The notes below the pieces were generated by a model. That model saw only the letters and a program-made list of their open reading frames with translations, was not told the origin of the DNA and made no database searches. 64,000 nt of DNA from Thermatribacter velox (lineage in GTDB: Bacteria; Atribacterota; Atribacteria; Atribacterales; Thermatribacteraceae): assembly GCF_038396615.1 (NCBI RefSeq), contig NZ_CP121689.1, positions 818,001 through 882,000 of the forward strand. Reading direction: 5' to 3'. A program made the position numbers and the translations under genes. This document shows positions 51,663 through 59,330 of the stretch, in pieces. Within the stretch, counting starts at the first letter, position 1. Each line of letters opens with the position of its first letter.

Positions 51663-52235
51663 CTATACTTCCTCTCCACCATTTTCTTCGTTTTCAGGCA
51701 CTTCCACAGTGATGTCTGGAGTGTTTACAACCACATCAGGGGCTACAACCTGTTCACCGACCAGGATGACGTTAATCTGGGGTGAAACATTCATGTTAAC
51801 TCCCACCTGCACGATGTTCTGCACTATGGTAGCAATGTTGAGTTCTCCATCCTGGGTGATTTCAGCAATTTCTTCTGCGCTGAAACCATTTGCTTGAAAG
51901 ATATCGTCTCCTTCAATGTTTATGAACATGGGATCTATGTAAAGATTAAGGTTAATGGTGGGAGGAGTGTTGTTTTCATTTGCATTGTTCGAGCTATCGT
52001 TTTGGACTTCGGCAAAAGAGGCTTCAATTTCTGGTGCAGGTATGAAATATTGATTAGCTCCATCTGTTCTTTTAAAAATCGATGAGGATTTATTCGGGCT
52101 TACCGCACCAAATGAAGATACGGGATTCCCCCGCTCCAGCCTGCAAACTGAGGCACTGGCCAGGCCGGAAAGAAGGAACAGCGTTAAAATACTGAATATC
52201 CCTACCCACAAGGTGAACCTTTTTATTTTTTTCAT
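51663..52235 (-). CDS. Secreted acidic Asn/Val-rich protein
   Basis: 190 residues with a signal peptide (about 8-30, ending LASASV) and no lipobox. The mature part has an Asn-rich linker (NDSSNNANENNTPP), a beta-prone stretch with alternating hydrophobics (INLNLYIDPMFINIEGDD, NIVQVGVNMNVSPQINVILVG) and an acidic end. No known family recognised. AAAAAGGAGGG precedes the ATG. Second gene of the operon, separated from the first by a stem-loop. Confidence 0.7.
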   Translation of the reverse strand: MKKIKRFTLWVGIFSILTLFLLSGLASASVCRLERGNPVSSFGAVSPNKSSSIFKRTDGANQYFIPAPEIEASFAEVQNDSSNNANENNTPPTINLNLYIDPMFINIEGDDIFQANGFSAEEIAEITQDGELNIATIVQNIVQVGVNMNVSPQINVILVGEQVVAPDVVVNTPDITVEVPENEENGGEEV

Positions 52236-52259
52236 TCGATTGCCCTCCTTTTTGGTTGG

Positions 52260-52284
52260 AAGGGGTGGCTTTGAGCCACCCCTT
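52260..52284. other. Intercistronic stem-loop without U-tract
   Basis: AAGGGGTGGCT (52260-52270), TTG loop, AGCCACCCCTT (52274-52284): an 11-bp stem between the first and second genes of the minus-strand secreted-protein operon, ending about 10 bases before the next ribosome site. With no T-run on the minus strand it looks more like an mRNA-stabilising or processing hairpin than a terminator. Confidence 0.6.
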
Positions 52285-52342
52285 CTTTGGGTGAATGTTC
52301 AGGTCGGTGACTAATTATTAACACAGGGGTTTGAGTTTGTGT

Positions 52343-52888
52343 TCAATGACAGCGATGCCCACGTCTTATTCTACTGCCTATACTTACATCTTCCAGGCTT
52401 ATGTCTTCGAGTTCGATTTCGGTTTTCTCAAGTTCTACTTCTACTACGGTGAACATGTTAGCATCGTTATTCTGGGGGGCGATGATGGTCTGGTCTTGGT
52501 AGCTCATTGCCAGGTTGCCGTTAATTCCACCCATTGCCAGGGCCGCAGAAATGGGACCCACTCCACCACCACCACTGGCGTCGTCAGATTCTGCATCCTG
52601 GTCTCCAGTTCCCTGAGCTGCAAACTGGTAGATAAGATTATCCTGGCTGACTCCCCAGATAAAGGTGTTTTGGCAGGTTGAAGGACCAGTTATGTTGACA
52701 TTTGAGTTCTGATTGATGGTTTCCGTCTCAGTTTCAGTTTCACTGGGGCCAGTGTAAGTTCCACTATCGCCAACTACCACAACCGCTATGTCTTCAAGGT
52801 TTAGATCAAGCCCACCGAATGCAAATGCTACACCTAATCCCAAAACCAGAGCTACGCTTACCAGTAATACCAGAAATAAACGATACAT
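52343..52888 (-). CDS. Secreted protein with Thr-Glu repeat and Gly-rich linker
   Basis: 181 residues. Signal peptide about 1-23 (ends AFAFG). The mature protein has LDLNLEDIAVVVVGDSG, a short ETETETETI repeat, a Gln/Asn segment (NQNSNVNITG), one Cys, an acidic patch followed by SGGGGVG, and a C-terminal acidic helix (VEVELEKTEIELEDISLEDV) ending in basic RIRRGHRCH. No family recognised. First gene of the operon; the following stem-loop suggests its mRNA may accumulate more than the distal genes. Confidence 0.7.
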   Translation of the reverse strand: MYRLFLVLLVSVALVLGLGVAFAFGGLDLNLEDIAVVVVGDSGTYTGPSETETETETINQNSNVNITGPSTCQNTFIWGVSQDNLIYQFAAQGTGDQDAESDDASGGGGVGPISAALAMGGINGNLAMSYQDQTIIAPQNNDANMFTVVEVELEKTEIELEDISLEDVSIGSRIRRGHRCH

Positions 52889-52957
52889 CCTTACTCCTCC
52901 TTCCAGAAATTTGATGCTTTCATTTTCGTATGGGATAAATCGGGCAGGAAGGGCCAG

Positions 52958-52988
52958 AAGTCACAAAAAGAGATAAAGAAAGTGGGAC
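52958..52988 (-). promoter_or_regulatory. Possible 22-bp repeat element upstream of the secreted-protein operon
   Basis: Minus strand: CCCACTTTC and TTGTGACTT, whose ACTT cores are exactly 22 bases apart (plus positions 83 and 61 of 52900). A similar pair lies before the receiver gene at 56.0 kb. Similarity to the AATAGGACTT element is partial and the -10 is unclear. Confidence 0.3.
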
Positions 52989-53031
52989 AAGTGGAAAAAG
53001 AGGTAAGGAAAAGAGAAGGAAAAGGGGGATA

Positions 53032-53526
53032 TTATCCCCTCTTCCCTCTCCAGCCCAGAAGCTCTATCTTTTGAAATTTCCAACTTCCGCTAACTTTTAT
53101 TAAAGTAATGCGCAGGCTGTCGGTAGCTTCCCAGCCCTCACCGTCTGCAGTCTGCACCCAGTGCTCTTCAGCAAGGACAATGGCCCTTGTTTCGCTCGAG
53201 AAAGTCACATCTAAGATTTCAAAAGAGTCCTCTACTATTTCACTTTCTTCAAGTCCCAGGTAGGTGTTGAGATGAGTTCTCAGGTCTTCCCAGCTACTCA
53301 GAGTAATTTTGGATCCGGAAGAGGCAGAGACGGTATAAGGTATGGTGTAAAAGGTGATTATCTGGTCCAGGTCGTTAGAAAGCAATGCCTGCTCATAGTT
53401 ATCAAAGAACTGCTCGATTTCCGTCCGCAAAACCAGGGCTGTTTCCTCAGAAACCGTGGTTACCGAACACCCTGCAAAAAGGACAGGTAACACGGCGAAC
53501 ACTGCTAACCAGAAATACTTTTTCAT
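53032..53526 (-). CDS. NTF2/SnoaL-like lipoprotein
   Basis: 164 residues; lipobox FAGC (Cys about 20). The mature part reads as a SnoaL/NTF2-like fold: IEQFFDNYEQALLSNDLDQIITFYTIPYT, a mid LEESEIVEDSFEILDVTFSSETRAIVLAEEHW, and DSLRITLIKVSGSWKFQKIEL. Such domains bind small ligands or act as structural modules; no catalytic residues can be assigned. Monocistronic, between the secreted-protein operon and the NarL pair, with TATACT about 40 bases before the ATG. Confidence 0.72.
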   Translation of the reverse strand: MKKYFWLAVFAVLPVLFAGCSVTTVSEETALVLRTEIEQFFDNYEQALLSNDLDQIITFYTIPYTVSASSGSKITLSSWEDLRTHLNTYLGLEESEIVEDSFEILDVTFSSETRAIVLAEEHWVQTADGEGWEATDSLRITLIKVSGSWKFQKIELLGWRGKRG

Positions 53527-53559
53527 GGTGCTTCCCTCCTTGAGTTTTTAAATAGTATA

Positions 53560-54240
53560 TCAGATGTCCCGCCTGGTGGTTTCATCAGACTCCAGAATTC
53601 CCGCTTCCAGGGCGAAGACTATAAGCTTCATCCTGTTTTCAATGCCCAGCTTGGAAAGAATGTTGCTGATGTAGTTTTTGACCGTCTTTTCGCTGATGAA
53701 AAGCTCCCTGGCTATGGTCTGGTTGTCTTTACCCTGGGCAACCAGGGTGAGGATTTCTTTCTCTCTTTTGCTAAGCTCGTCAAGCAGGGGAGAGACTTTT
53801 CTGGGAGTGGAAAGGTTTTTTTTGAACTCTTCGAGCAACATTCCCGAGACTTCTTCTGCAAAGACCATGTCCCCCTGCAGGGCTGCTTCGATGCAACTGG
53901 TGATTTTGGAGAAGGGCGCGGCTTTCAGAAGGTAACCGTTCACTCCTGCTGAGACGGCTTGGATGAGAAGCTCTCTGGAGGCGTCCATGGTGAGAATCAG
54001 TACCTTTAGGTCCGGAAGGCGGGATTTGAGCTCTTCGGCAACCTGGATGCCATTTGCATCAGAGAGATGAACATCCATAAGTACGATGTCCGGTTTTTCA
54101 AGGGGTATTTTCTGGATGGCTTCTTTGCTGCTTGTGAAAATAGAGCAGCGGCCGATTTTGGTTTTGCTTTCCAAGAGAGCCTTCAGGCCGTCAGCAAATA
54201 GGGCATGGTCATCCACAATGGCTATTTTAGTGTTTTCCAT
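53560..54240 (-). CDS. NarL/FixJ-family response regulator
   Basis: 226 residues. Receiver IAIVDDHALFADGLKALL, phospho-acceptor in DIVLMDVHLSDANGIQV, Lys in GYLLKAAPF; HTH LSKREKEILTLVAQGKDNQTIARELFISEKTVKNYISNIL. GTG at 54252 is in frame, but the ATG at 54240 has AGAAGTGG before it. It overlaps or abuts its kinase gene, whose stop is at 54245. Paralogue of the regulator at 35.3 kb. Confidence 0.92.
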   Translation of the reverse strand: MENTKIAIVDDHALFADGLKALLESKTKIGRCSIFTSSKEAIQKIPLEKPDIVLMDVHLSDANGIQVAEELKSRLPDLKVLILTMDASRELLIQAVSAGVNGYLLKAAPFSKITSCIEAALQGDMVFAEEVSGMLLEEFKKNLSTPRKVSPLLDELSKREKEILTLVAQGKDNQTIARELFISEKTVKNYISNILSKLGIENRMKLIVFALEAGILESDETTRRDI

Positions 54241-54244
54241 TTTT

Positions 54245-55837
54245 TTAACCACTTCTGGGAATCACCGCCTTCAGGATAGTTCCTCTATCTTCTTTCGAAG
54301 AGACCCGAAACGCCCCCTGGAGGAGAGCTACGGTCCCTTGAATTCCTTTTAGGCCGTATCCCTGTCCTGTTTCTTCTGCAATCATTCGTGATACGTTGAA
54401 CCCCTTTCCGTTGTCCTTAAAAATGACGTAGAAGTGGTCCTTCCATAATCCAACTTTTACCTTCACTTTGGTAGCTTGAGCATGTTTTTCTACGTTGCGG
54501 GCAGCCTCTCGTATAAGGGCCATTATTGCTTCCCGGAGCCGGGGAGTTAGCTCCTCGGTTTTCACATTCGCTTTGACCTTAGTTTTAACTTTGGAAAAGA
54601 TAAAGGTCTCCATCAGGGCTTGCTGGATTTCTTCTCTGAGCGGCAGGTTGGGAATAGTAGCTTCTCTCAGATTTTTCAGGATATCGCGGGACCTTTCTAA
54701 GGAAGCAGAAAGCCCCCGTTCGGTCCTTTCCATGAGGGATAGTGTTTCCTTGGATAGTTTTATGTCTTCCTTTTTAAGCATTTCTCTGATTAGCTGAAAG
54801 TGTAGCTGCAGACCGGCAATGTCCTGGGTGAGTCCATCGTGGAGTTCCCTGGCCAGAGCAAGGCGTTCCTGTTTTCTGGCCAGGGCCAGGTTCTGCTGAA
54901 AAAGAAGCAGGTTACCAAACAGCGCTGCCCAGAGGTCCATGACTGAGCGAAAGGCTGTCTGGGCAAGCAAAGAGGGGGGAAAGGGGCAGAATGCAAAAAA
55001 GTATCCAAAGGGTTTGCCCAGGTGGTGGGGTCGGTAAAAGACAAGAAACTTTAGTTTTTTGGAAAGGCGCTCAGGCAGGTATTCAGCGAGAAGGGCTTTT
55101 TCTTTTCTGGTAAGAGTAATAACGCCGTACTGCTTGAACAGAAAGTTTTTTTTGAAGCTTCTGGAAAGCAGTTCAGTAATTTTTTGAATATCAGGGTTTC
55201 CTGAAGGCTCGGCTTTAGGATATATGTGAAACTCCACTTTCTGAAAGTCACTGCTATCTAAAAAAACGCTCAAGGTGGCGTCGACCAGCTTCTGGCCCGC
55301 GGAAATCAGGTTTTCGATGTAAATTGTTCTATCCATCAATGGTGAGATTTTGGCAAGGGTGTCCAGAGCAGAATTCAACTTTTTAAGAACCTTCTCTCTC
55401 TCTTTTTTGAGCCACATTTGCTGAAGTATTATGGCTATTTCTTGAGCAAGAAGGTTTATGAAAGAAAGAGTATCGGGAGGGAAGACCCCCTGGGGCTTGT
55501 TGAGAGTCAGGATACCTGTGACATTTCCCTTTTCATCGAGTAGCGGAACACAGATGGAGCAGCGTTCCCTTTTCCTGTTCCTCCACCTTGGAAAGGGGGG
55601 ACTGTGTTCTTCGTCGATGATGAGGGGTTGTCCGGTGCGCAGAACATGAGCGACAATACCTCTTGTGGCGCTCAGGTAAGGCTTCTTCAAGCGCTCTTGT
55701 GCCATACTCAGTGTGGCCAGGATCACGAACCTACTTCTGGAGGCATCAAAAAAGGCTATAGTTCCCGAAGAACAACCAAGAACTTTTATTGAGGTTTCAA
55801 GGAGGTGCCTTAAAATATCTTTCTCTTTCCTGAAAAT
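54245..55837 (-). CDS. Soluble GAF-domain histidine kinase, NarX/DegS-like (apparent ATT start)
   Basis: 530 residues, no membrane segment. N-terminal GAF (KVLGCSSGTIAFFD...GTIVAHVLRTG-like ...GNVTGILTLNKPQG), coiled-coil linker, a second sensory region, HisKA_3 motif RLALARELHDGLTQDIAGLQ, and HATPase motifs AARNVEKHAQAT, DNGKGF and GYGLKGIQGTVALL. The only ATG/GTG/TTG starts (GTG 55726 onward) would cut the GAF domain. The frame continues upstream through KEKDILRHLLETS to a ribosome site AGGAGGGGG; an ATT at 55837 lies about 9 bases after it. Same architecture and start problem as the kinase at 33.8 kb. Confidence 0.85.
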   Translation of the reverse strand: MFRKEKDILRHLLETSIKVLGCSSGTIAFFDASRSRFVILATLSMAQERLKKPYLSATRGIVAHVLRTGQPLIIDEEHSPPFPRWRNRKRERCSICVPLLDEKGNVTGILTLNKPQGVFPPDTLSFINLLAQEIAIILQQMWLKKEREKVLKKLNSALDTLAKISPLMDRTIYIENLISAGQKLVDATLSVFLDSSDFQKVEFHIYPKAEPSGNPDIQKITELLSRSFKKNFLFKQYGVITLTRKEKALLAEYLPERLSKKLKFLVFYRPHHLGKPFGYFFAFCPFPPSLLAQTAFRSVMDLWAALFGNLLLFQQNLALARKQERLALARELHDGLTQDIAGLQLHFQLIREMLKKEDIKLSKETLSLMERTERGLSASLERSRDILKNLREATIPNLPLREEIQQALMETFIFSKVKTKVKANVKTEELTPRLREAIMALIREAARNVEKHAQATKVKVKVGLWKDHFYVIFKDNGKGFNVSRMIAEETGQGYGLKGIQGTVALLQGAFRVSSKEDRGTILKAVIPRSG

Positions 55838-55867
55838 ATTCCTCTGCCCCCTCCTTTTTTCATAATT

Positions 55868-55873
55868 ATTATA
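55868..55873 (-). promoter_or_regulatory. Extended -10 promoter of the second GAF kinase
   Basis: TGG-TATAAT on the minus strand, TATAAT at 55873-55868, with a near copy TGG-TATAAG 11 bases upstream. No good -35. About 18 bases before the ribosome site. Confidence 0.6.
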
Positions 55874-55910
55874 CCATTCTTATACCATTCCTGCTCTTGA
55901 GAGAGGGAGT

Positions 55911-55942
55911 TTGGGACTTTCTATTTCCGGGATTGTGACTTT
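55911..55942 (+). promoter_or_regulatory. 22-bp repeat element before the second receiver gene
   Basis: TTGGGACTTT (55911-55920) and TTGTGACTTT (55933-55942) are exactly 22 bases apart, with GACTTTC conserved in both. TATCCT at 55972-55977 is the nearest -10-like box. Related in core (GACTT) and period to the elements at 41.8 and 46.9 kb. Confidence 0.45.
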
Positions 55943-56001
55943 CAACCCTTTCTCCAGCGAAGCCTATCTGTTATCCTCGTTTTATCGGTGGGGGGAGAGC
56001 C

Positions 56002-56397
56002 GTGGGGGTTACACATTCTGGAGGACGACCAATCCGAATATTTATCGTTGAAGATAACGAGCTTTTTTTGCAAGGATTGATCTTTTTTTTGGAAAGTATT
56101 GAAGGAGTTGAGGTGGCTGGGTACTCACTCGATGGAAAGGGGTTGGTTAATGCGATAGAGCGTTCCCGTCCTGACCTGGTCATAATGGACCTGTTCCTGC
56201 CGAAAAGCAGTGGAGTGACCTTGACCCGAATGTTATGCAGGCGTTTCAAAAATTTGAAGGTAATTGTCCTTTCTATATGCGATGAAGAGGAATGCAGGAG
56301 TAATGCCCAAAGAGCAGGGGCCAGTGCTTATATTACCAAGGGCCAATCTCTGGAGAAACTCAAAAGCTCGATTCTGGAGCTGGCTGCGGCTTCTTAA
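56002..56397 (+). CDS. Stand-alone receiver-domain protein
   Basis: 131 residues, receiver only: IRIFIVEDNELFLQGLIFFL, phospho-acceptor in DLVIMDLFLPKSSGVTL, Ser in VIVLSICDEEE and Lys in SAYITKGQSLEKLK. The LuxR HTH expected for this subfamily is absent. GGGGGAGAG precedes the GTG. Divergent from the second GAF kinase operon; paralogue of the receiver at 41.2 kb. Confidence 0.85.
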   Translation: MGVTHSGGRPIRIFIVEDNELFLQGLIFFLESIEGVEVAGYSLDGKGLVNAIERSRPDLVIMDLFLPKSSGVTLTRMLCRRFKNLKVIVLSICDEEECRSNAQRAGASAYITKGQSLEKLKSSILELAAAS

Positions 56398-56408
56398 GAG
56401 ATTTATTC

Positions 56409-56483
56409 TGGTGGCCCCACGGGGAATCGAACCCCGGCCTGCGGATTGAGAGCCCGCTGAACTAACCACTATTCGATGGGGCC
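56409..56483 (-). tRNA. tRNA-Glu (CTC)
   Basis: 75 bases with encoded CCA, minus strand. Acceptor GGCCCCA/TGGGGCC. Anticodon stem GCGGG/TCCGC (one mismatch-type pair at the edge) with loop CTCTCAA gives CTC. Promoter TTGACG (56528-56523), 17-base spacer, TATAAT (56505-56500). Confidence 0.93.
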
Positions 56484-56682
56484 ACGCTAAGCACCACCAA
56501 TTATAATTTTTTCCTCAGGAAGCGTCAAGCGTTAATTTACTTTGGTTTTTCGAGGTTTGCCGTTTAACGTTTTCCGGTTTTTGCCTGCAAGGGTGTGCAG
56601 TAATTTCCTGGAGGTTCCTGTTTAAAGCATGTGCTATAATCGGGAAAAATACGGCAAGGTTTGTCTCAGAGGTTTTTGGGTT

Positions 56683-57546
56683 ATGGGAAACAGGGCTTTC
56701 ACCTACAACGGCTTTTTCAGGGACATGATCGGGAACTTTATTTTTCGGGTGGTCCTGAACAGCGTCCCGGATGGAGTGAGTTTGCTCGATACTGAGCTCC
56801 GCATCATTGACTTGAATTTCACTATGCAGCAGTGGTACAAGCACAAGATGCCTGCTCGTGGCAAGAAGTGCTTCTGGGTTTTTCATGGTAGAAAAACTCC
56901 CTGTCCAAACTGCCCTTCTATTCGGGCCGTTGAGGAGAAGAGGGTAGTTACCGAAGTTGCTTCTTATGATGGGCTGGAGTTCCGAAAAGAAAAGGCGCAG
57001 AAAATCTATGCTTTTCCACTTTTTGATGAAAATCGGGAGGTAGTCGGGGTACTCGAGTACGTTAAGAACCTTATTCCAGTGCGGGAGCTGGAAGAAGAAG
57101 TGCAGTTTTTGAGGGAAAAGGTGGCTTATTTGGAGCGCCAGAACGCAATGCTTCGTGTGCTTCTTGAGGAGAGACAGGAGGAGGAGAGAAGACGGAAGGT
57201 TTTCTTTGAGAAGCAACTTAGAGATTACATCTTGCCAACCTTGAAGGAGCTGGAAGCCCTTGCGAGGGACACCTTGGAATCCCGTTATTTTTCTTTCCTT
57301 TCTTTTTGGCTTACTAATCTTTATTCCGATTCTTGCTCTGATTCCCGGCAGGAGCTTTCCTTGTTAACTCCTCGCGAACTGGAAATTGCCTTGCTTATTA
57401 AAGAAGGGAAAAGCAGCAAGGAAATTTCTGAAATACTTTCCATTTCTAAAAAAGCCGTGCAATTTCACCGCCAGAACTTACGTAAAAAACTGGGCATTGC
57501 CCGTTCCCGGGTTAATTTGGTTACCTACCTCAGGAATGTTATTTAG
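56683..57546 (+). CDS. PAS-LuxR transcriptional regulator with Cys motif
   Basis: 287 residues: a PAS-like domain (about 15-115) containing KKCFWVFHGRKTPCPNCPS, i.e. one Cys then a CPNC pair, as in redox or metal-sensing PAS domains; a long coiled coil (about 120-180); and a C-terminal LuxR HTH (LTPRELEIALLIKEGKSSKEISEILSISKKAVQFHRQNL). There is no receiver. The frame opens with an ATG at 56629 that lies at the promoter (TGC-TATAAT, TATAAT 56635-56640), so the ATG at 56683 after CAGAGG is used. It probably controls itself or the flavoprotein gene downstream. Confidence 0.85.
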   Translation: MGNRAFTYNGFFRDMIGNFIFRVVLNSVPDGVSLLDTELRIIDLNFTMQQWYKHKMPARGKKCFWVFHGRKTPCPNCPSIRAVEEKRVVTEVASYDGLEFRKEKAQKIYAFPLFDENREVVGVLEYVKNLIPVRELEEEVQFLREKVAYLERQNAMLRVLLEERQEEERRRKVFFEKQLRDYILPTLKELEALARDTLESRYFSFLSFWLTNLYSDSCSDSRQELSLLTPRELEIALLIKEGKSSKEISEILSISKKAVQFHRQNLRKKLGIARSRVNLVTYLRNVI

Positions 57547-57702
57547 CAAGTCTTCTTCCTGCACTCTGTTTTATCGAGTGGATTTACACCTGTTCATCTG
57601 GTATAAAACAGATATTTTGCTGGTATTTTACTGGCTTTGCTTTGTTAGAGCATAGGGATATGCTTTTGTTCAGAAAAAATCCTTTTAAAGGAGGTCGTGC
57701 TT
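57547..57702 (+). promoter_or_regulatory. Intergenic region with inverted repeat before the flavoprotein gene
   Basis: CTGTTTTAT (57566-57574) and ATAAAACAG (57603-57611) form a 9-bp inverted repeat; the right arm overlaps TGG-TATAAA, an extended -10 candidate. AAAGGAGG at about 57687-57694 serves the ATG at 57703. The repeat may be an operator of the adjacent PAS-LuxR regulator. Confidence 0.45.
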
Positions 57703-58938
57703 ATGTCGCAGGAACCACTATTTACCCCTATTCAGATTGGCAACCGCGTAGCACAAAATCGCTTCGTGATCAACGCCATGGAATGTAACGATGCAGACGA
57801 AAATGGTAACCCCACCGAGAAAACCTACCGCCGTTACTCAAGGCTTTTTGAAGGTGGAGCTGGGGTGGTGTTTCTGGAAGCGATAACCGTTTCGTATGAG
57901 TCGCGAGCTCGCCTGCACCAGCTATCCATTGAACCCCATAACGAAAAGGCCCTCACTGCTTTTACTAAAGAGATGAAAAGCGTAAGCGACAAAACTCTTT
58001 TTATCTGGCAGCTTACTCACTCGGGCGAGTTGAGTAGCCCCGAGTTTTCGAAGAGAGTTTGTGTTAAGCCTCTGCCTGGTCTGGGAGGAGAACTCCTTTC
58101 TGAGGAAGACGTGGATAAAATTATCGACCAATTTGTGCTGGCAGCCAAAATCGCTCATAATTGTGGAGCTGATGGTGTGGACGTGAAGCTCTGCCATGGC
58201 TATCTTGGAACCCAGATTCTGCGTCCTTATAATGACCGCAACTGGAAATATGGTGGTCCCTGGGAGAACCGCAGACGTTTTGCTTTTGAGATTTACGAGC
58301 GTATCCAGAAAGAAATCAATGACCCCAACTTCCTGGTGGGCTCCAAAATTACCATGTGGGAAGGCATACCTGGAGGTCAGGGATGCAAGGGTCCTGATAA
58401 CGCAATAATAGATCTCACTGAACCTCTGGACCTCATTCGGGGCATTGAAGAAAGAGGAGCAGATTTCATAATGGTTTCGGCAGGTAACCCTTCTTTGACC
58501 ATTGCTCTGGCCCATCCAGACAAGCGCATTCCCGATTACGTCTACCTACATCATTATTTCCAGCAAGAGGCCAAAAAGGCGGTTAACAAAGCAGTGATAA
58601 TAGGTTCTGCCTACTCGCTTTTCAGGGACGGCAACAATTACTTGTCAGCCTTAGAGAAAGAGAAGGCAAGTCTACGCTACTGGGGCAACAAAAACATCAG
58701 GGATGGAGTTACCGATATGATAGCCATAGGTCGTCAGTCCTTGGCTGACCCCTATCTTCCTCGCAAGATGATGGAAGGCAAAGAAGACACCATCCGCTGG
58801 TGCACGCTTTGTGACACCTGCATGGAACTTTTAATCAGGCAGGAAAATACCGGTTGTGTGGTTTACGAGAAAGAGTATGCGGAAATATTGAGGAGAGTTC
58901 GCAAGGAAAAAGGTGTTTTGAAATTCAAGCATACTTGA
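57703..58938 (+). CDS. NADH:flavin oxidoreductase, old-yellow-enzyme-like with Fe-S site
   Basis: 411 residues. FMN-binding TIM barrel: FTPIQIGNRVAQNRFVINAMEC, LFIWQLTHSGE, HNCGADGVDVKLCHGYL, QILRPYNDRNWKYGGPWENRRRF. The C-terminus carries CTLCDTCMELLIRQENTGC, matching the [4Fe-4S] site of 2,4-dienoyl-CoA-reductase-type enzymes, but the C-terminal FAD/NAD domain of those is absent. Active-site His-Gly-Tyr is present in CHGYL. The substrate (enoate or other) is not predictable. ATG at 57703 is preferred to GTG at 57697 on ribosome-site spacing. Confidence 0.85.
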   Translation: MSQEPLFTPIQIGNRVAQNRFVINAMECNDADENGNPTEKTYRRYSRLFEGGAGVVFLEAITVSYESRARLHQLSIEPHNEKALTAFTKEMKSVSDKTLFIWQLTHSGELSSPEFSKRVCVKPLPGLGGELLSEEDVDKIIDQFVLAAKIAHNCGADGVDVKLCHGYLGTQILRPYNDRNWKYGGPWENRRRFAFEIYERIQKEINDPNFLVGSKITMWEGIPGGQGCKGPDNAIIDLTEPLDLIRGIEERGADFIMVSAGNPSLTIALAHPDKRIPDYVYLHHYFQQEAKKAVNKAVIIGSAYSLFRDGNNYLSALEKEKASLRYWGNKNIRDGVTDMIAIGRQSLADPYLPRKMMEGKEDTIRWCTLCDTCMELLIRQENTGCVVYEKEYAEILRRVRKEKGVLKFKHT

Positions 58939-58970
58939 GGGAGTTTCCTTTCTGGTTTACAATTCAGAGT

Positions 58971-59324
58971 ATGGAGAAAAAGGACGTGGAAGAGATGGTG
59001 GCAGCTGTTCTTTCCTCTCTTCCACCGCTTATCAGGTCCCGACTGGAAAATGTAGAGTTTGTGGTCGAGGAGAAGCCCTCACAACTTGGCGGGCGTTCTC
59101 CTTTTTTGCTGGGTCTTTATCAGGGTGTGCCCCTGCCTCGGCGGGGCAGGGGATACAGCTTTGTCATGCCAGACCGAATCGTACTTTTCACGGGCAACAT
59201 CCTGCGGGTTGCTCCCAGCAGAGAAGCGTTCTATAAGAAGTTAAGGGAAGTGATACTCCACGAGATAGGGCATTATCTGGGATTCAGCGAAGAAGAACTC
59301 CGGGACCTTGAAAAAAGGGGTTGA
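58971..59324 (+). CDS. Small zincin-like metallopeptidase family protein
   Basis: 117 residues. Zinc motif VILHEIGHYLGFSEEELRDLE (HExxH with third-ligand Glu or similar) near the C-terminus, and PDRIVLFTGNI in the middle, as in the short 'metallopeptidase family' (acidic minimal gluzincin-like) proteins. The frame opens inside the flavoprotein gene; the ATG at 58971 begins MEKKDVEEMVAAVLSSLP. Role unknown. Confidence 0.8.
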   Translation: MEKKDVEEMVAAVLSSLPPLIRSRLENVEFVVEEKPSQLGGRSPFLLGLYQGVPLPRRGRGYSFVMPDRIVLFTGNILRVAPSREAFYKKLREVILHEIGHYLGFSEEELRDLEKRG

Positions 59325-59330
59325 TGAATT

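Noticed and set aside
51663-52888. Curli-like amyloid subunits in the two secreted proteins
   Set aside because: Short Gln/Asn segments (NQNSNVNITG, VQNIVQVGVNMNV) recall curlin repeats, but there is no regular Sx5Qx4Nx5Q-type repeat and no CsgG/CsgE/CsgF genes nearby.
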